In this document: positions 5,233 to 5,750 of the stretch, in pieces
How positions within the stretch are numbered: the stretch's first letter is position 1
How the letters are laid out: every line of letters begins with the position of its first letter
NCBI GenBank assembly: GCA_031267475.1
Contig: JAIRZA010000037.1
Location: forward strand, 1-5,750
Source of the DNA: Spirochaetaceae bacterium
GTDB lineage: Bacteria; Spirochaetota; Spirochaetia; Treponematales; Breznakiellaceae
Direction: 5' to 3'
Length of the DNA: 5,750 nucleotides
Notes under the pieces: generated by a model
The model's input: only the letters and a program-made list of their open reading frames with translations
What the model was told of the DNA's origin: nothing
The model's database searches: none
Program-made: the position numbers and the translations under genes

Positions 5233-5649
5233 TTAATTTGCCGGTTCCAGAACAGCGCTTATCCTGCCCGATTTATCTACTGTGAGCGCGTAAACCGCGG
5301 TCTTTACCGGCGCGACTCCGCTTTCCCAAGGACGGGCGTAGCTAAAGCGCAGTTCGGCGGAGCCGGGTTTTGCGCCTTCGAACACAAAAACAAAAACGCC
5401 GCCCGCTCCAGCGGGCGCGCTCGCTTCGGCGGGCGCGCTCGCTTCAGCGGCTGTTTCGGAAGAGCTCCGGTACTCCAGCGAAACTTCCTGAGCGACGCCC
5501 TCCGGTTCAATGGTATACGTCCATGAATAGCCCGTGGTGCGGTTGCCGTCAAGTTCGATGACAAGCTGATTTTCATACTCGCTCGAAGACGCTGTACGCA
5601 TATCCGCGCAGGAACAGATAACCGCCGCAAAAACTAATATTTTTTTCAT
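5233..5649 (-). CDS. Chagasin-like (family I42) cysteine peptidase inhibitor, exported
   Basis: Chagasin-family proteins are small beta-sandwich inhibitors that block papain-like (C1) cysteine peptidases by inserting three loops into the active-site cleft. All three loop motifs are present in order: NRTTGYSW (36–43, usual form NPTTGY), GAGG (81–84, usual GxGG) and RPWE (106–109, usual RPW/F). The 138-residue length fits a chagasin core plus leader. Residues 1–17 (MKKILVFAAVICSCADM) are an export signal; C14 after I-C-S could be a loose spirochaetal lipobox, so the protein may be a lipoprotein or a periplasmic protein. Between loops one and two lies an Ala/Pro-rich repeat (AEASAP twice, about 68–79). 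The target protease is unknown. The ATG is followed by two lysine codons, as expected, but the Shine-Dalgarno sequence is weak. Confidence 0.85.
   Translation of the reverse strand: MKKILVFAAVICSCADMRTASSSEYENQLVIELDGNRTTGYSWTYTIEPEGVAQEVSLEYRSSSETAAEASAPAEASAPAGAGGVFVFVFEGAKPGSAELRFSYARPWESGVAPVKTAVYALTVDKSGRISAVLEPAN
5413..5448 (-). repeat. 18-bp tandem repeat next to the GxGG loop of the inhibitor
   Basis: Two 18-bp units (5413–5430 and 5431–5448) differ at one base and encode AEASAP twice on the minus strand. A partial third copy (about 5404–5412) runs into the codons of the GAGG motif. The repeat is GC-rich compared with its surroundings and keeps the reading frame, so copy-number change would lengthen or shorten the segment before the second inhibitory loop by six residues. 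Confidence 0.85.
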
Positions 5650-5750
5650 ACTTTACCGTATCTCTGAATGGCGGTGTTGTCAATAAAGCTGCTTAACAGG
5701 ACGCAAATTCCACGCCCCCGGCAAAGTTTCAAGCTGGAGTTTCGCTGCGC
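5646..5750 (-). CDS. Possible end of an upstream reading frame (doubtful, partial)
   Basis: On the minus strand a frame is open from the window edge for 34 codons and ends at a TGA that shares an ATGA with the start of the inhibitor gene. The peptide ends GICVLLSSFIDNTAIQRYGKV. The ATGA overlap is a common operon arrangement. However, 34 open codons can occur by chance, the peptide matches no family I can name, and the same bases contain a perfect -35 box. It may equally be a non-coding upstream region or a dispersed repeat. Confidence 0.2.
   Translation of the reverse strand, partial: AQRNSSLKLCRGRGICVLLSSFIDNTAIQRYGKV
5655..5683 (-). promoter_or_regulatory. Weak candidate promoter for the inhibitor gene
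   Basis: A perfect TTGACA (5683–5678) is followed after 17 bp by TACGGT (5660–5655), which matches the -10 consensus at only three of six bases. If it is used, transcription would begin at or next to the ATG at 5649, giving a leaderless message, which would fit the absence of a strong Shine-Dalgarno sequence. The poor -10 box makes this tentative. Confidence 0.3.

Noticed and set aside
5413..5448. CRISPR-like or mobile-element repeat
   Set aside because: The units are 18 bp, directly adjacent with no spacers, and in frame within a coding sequence, so it is a simple tandem repeat.
5304..5630. 108-codon alternative frame over the inhibitor gene
   Set aside because: The other frame has a signal peptide and all three chagasin motifs in order; this one is an Arg/Pro-rich shadow produced by the GC-rich repeat.

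Overview
The window most likely comes from a spirochaete of the Treponema group. The grounds are the gene order rpsT – HU – lnt on one strand, which I recall (unchecked) as the arrangement around TP0250–TP0252 of T. pallidum, the overall protein character, and near-even GC content. This placement is an inference; no rRNA or other phylogenetic marker is present. There are no tRNA or rRNA genes, CRISPR arrays, transposases or phage genes.

Left part, plus strand (1–1273): the last 32 codons of an unidentified gene, then four bases later a 390-aa tetratricopeptide-repeat (TPR) protein with one central membrane segment and a C-terminal extracytoplasmic domain. It meets the next gene tail to tail across a 51-bp junction containing a G5-C-G7 tract and no clear hairpin terminator.

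Centre, minus strand, read right to left (4972 to 1325): a compact five-gene run. It starts behind a recognisable promoter (TTGATA, 16 bp, TTTAAT) and a strong Shine-Dalgarno sequence. The genes are (i) a 56-aa four-cysteine zinc-ribbon-like protein, (ii) ribosomal protein S20 with a TTG start, (iii) an HU-family DNA-binding protein, (iv) apolipoprotein N-acyltransferase Lnt with a GTG start and an intact Glu-Lys-Cys triad, and (v) a secreted NlpC/P60-like cysteine peptidase overlapping the end of lnt by 11 bp. Spacings are 15, 48, 2 and -11 bp, which suggests one transcript with translational coupling. It would join ribosome assembly, nucleoid structure, lipoprotein maturation and an envelope peptidase.

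Right part (4973–5750): a 260-bp non-coding gap with the promoter and a 14-bp palindrome, then a minus-strand exported chagasin-like (family I42) cysteine peptidase inhibitor. Its three inhibitory motifs are recognisable, and an 18-bp tandem repeat sits directly before the GxGG loop. Upstream of it, at the window edge, is a segment that is either a weak promoter or the end of another reading frame.

Nothing here amounts to a clearly new multi-gene system. The items most worth a second look are the tiny zinc-ribbon gene heading the S20 operon and the repeat-bearing chagasin-like inhibitor.
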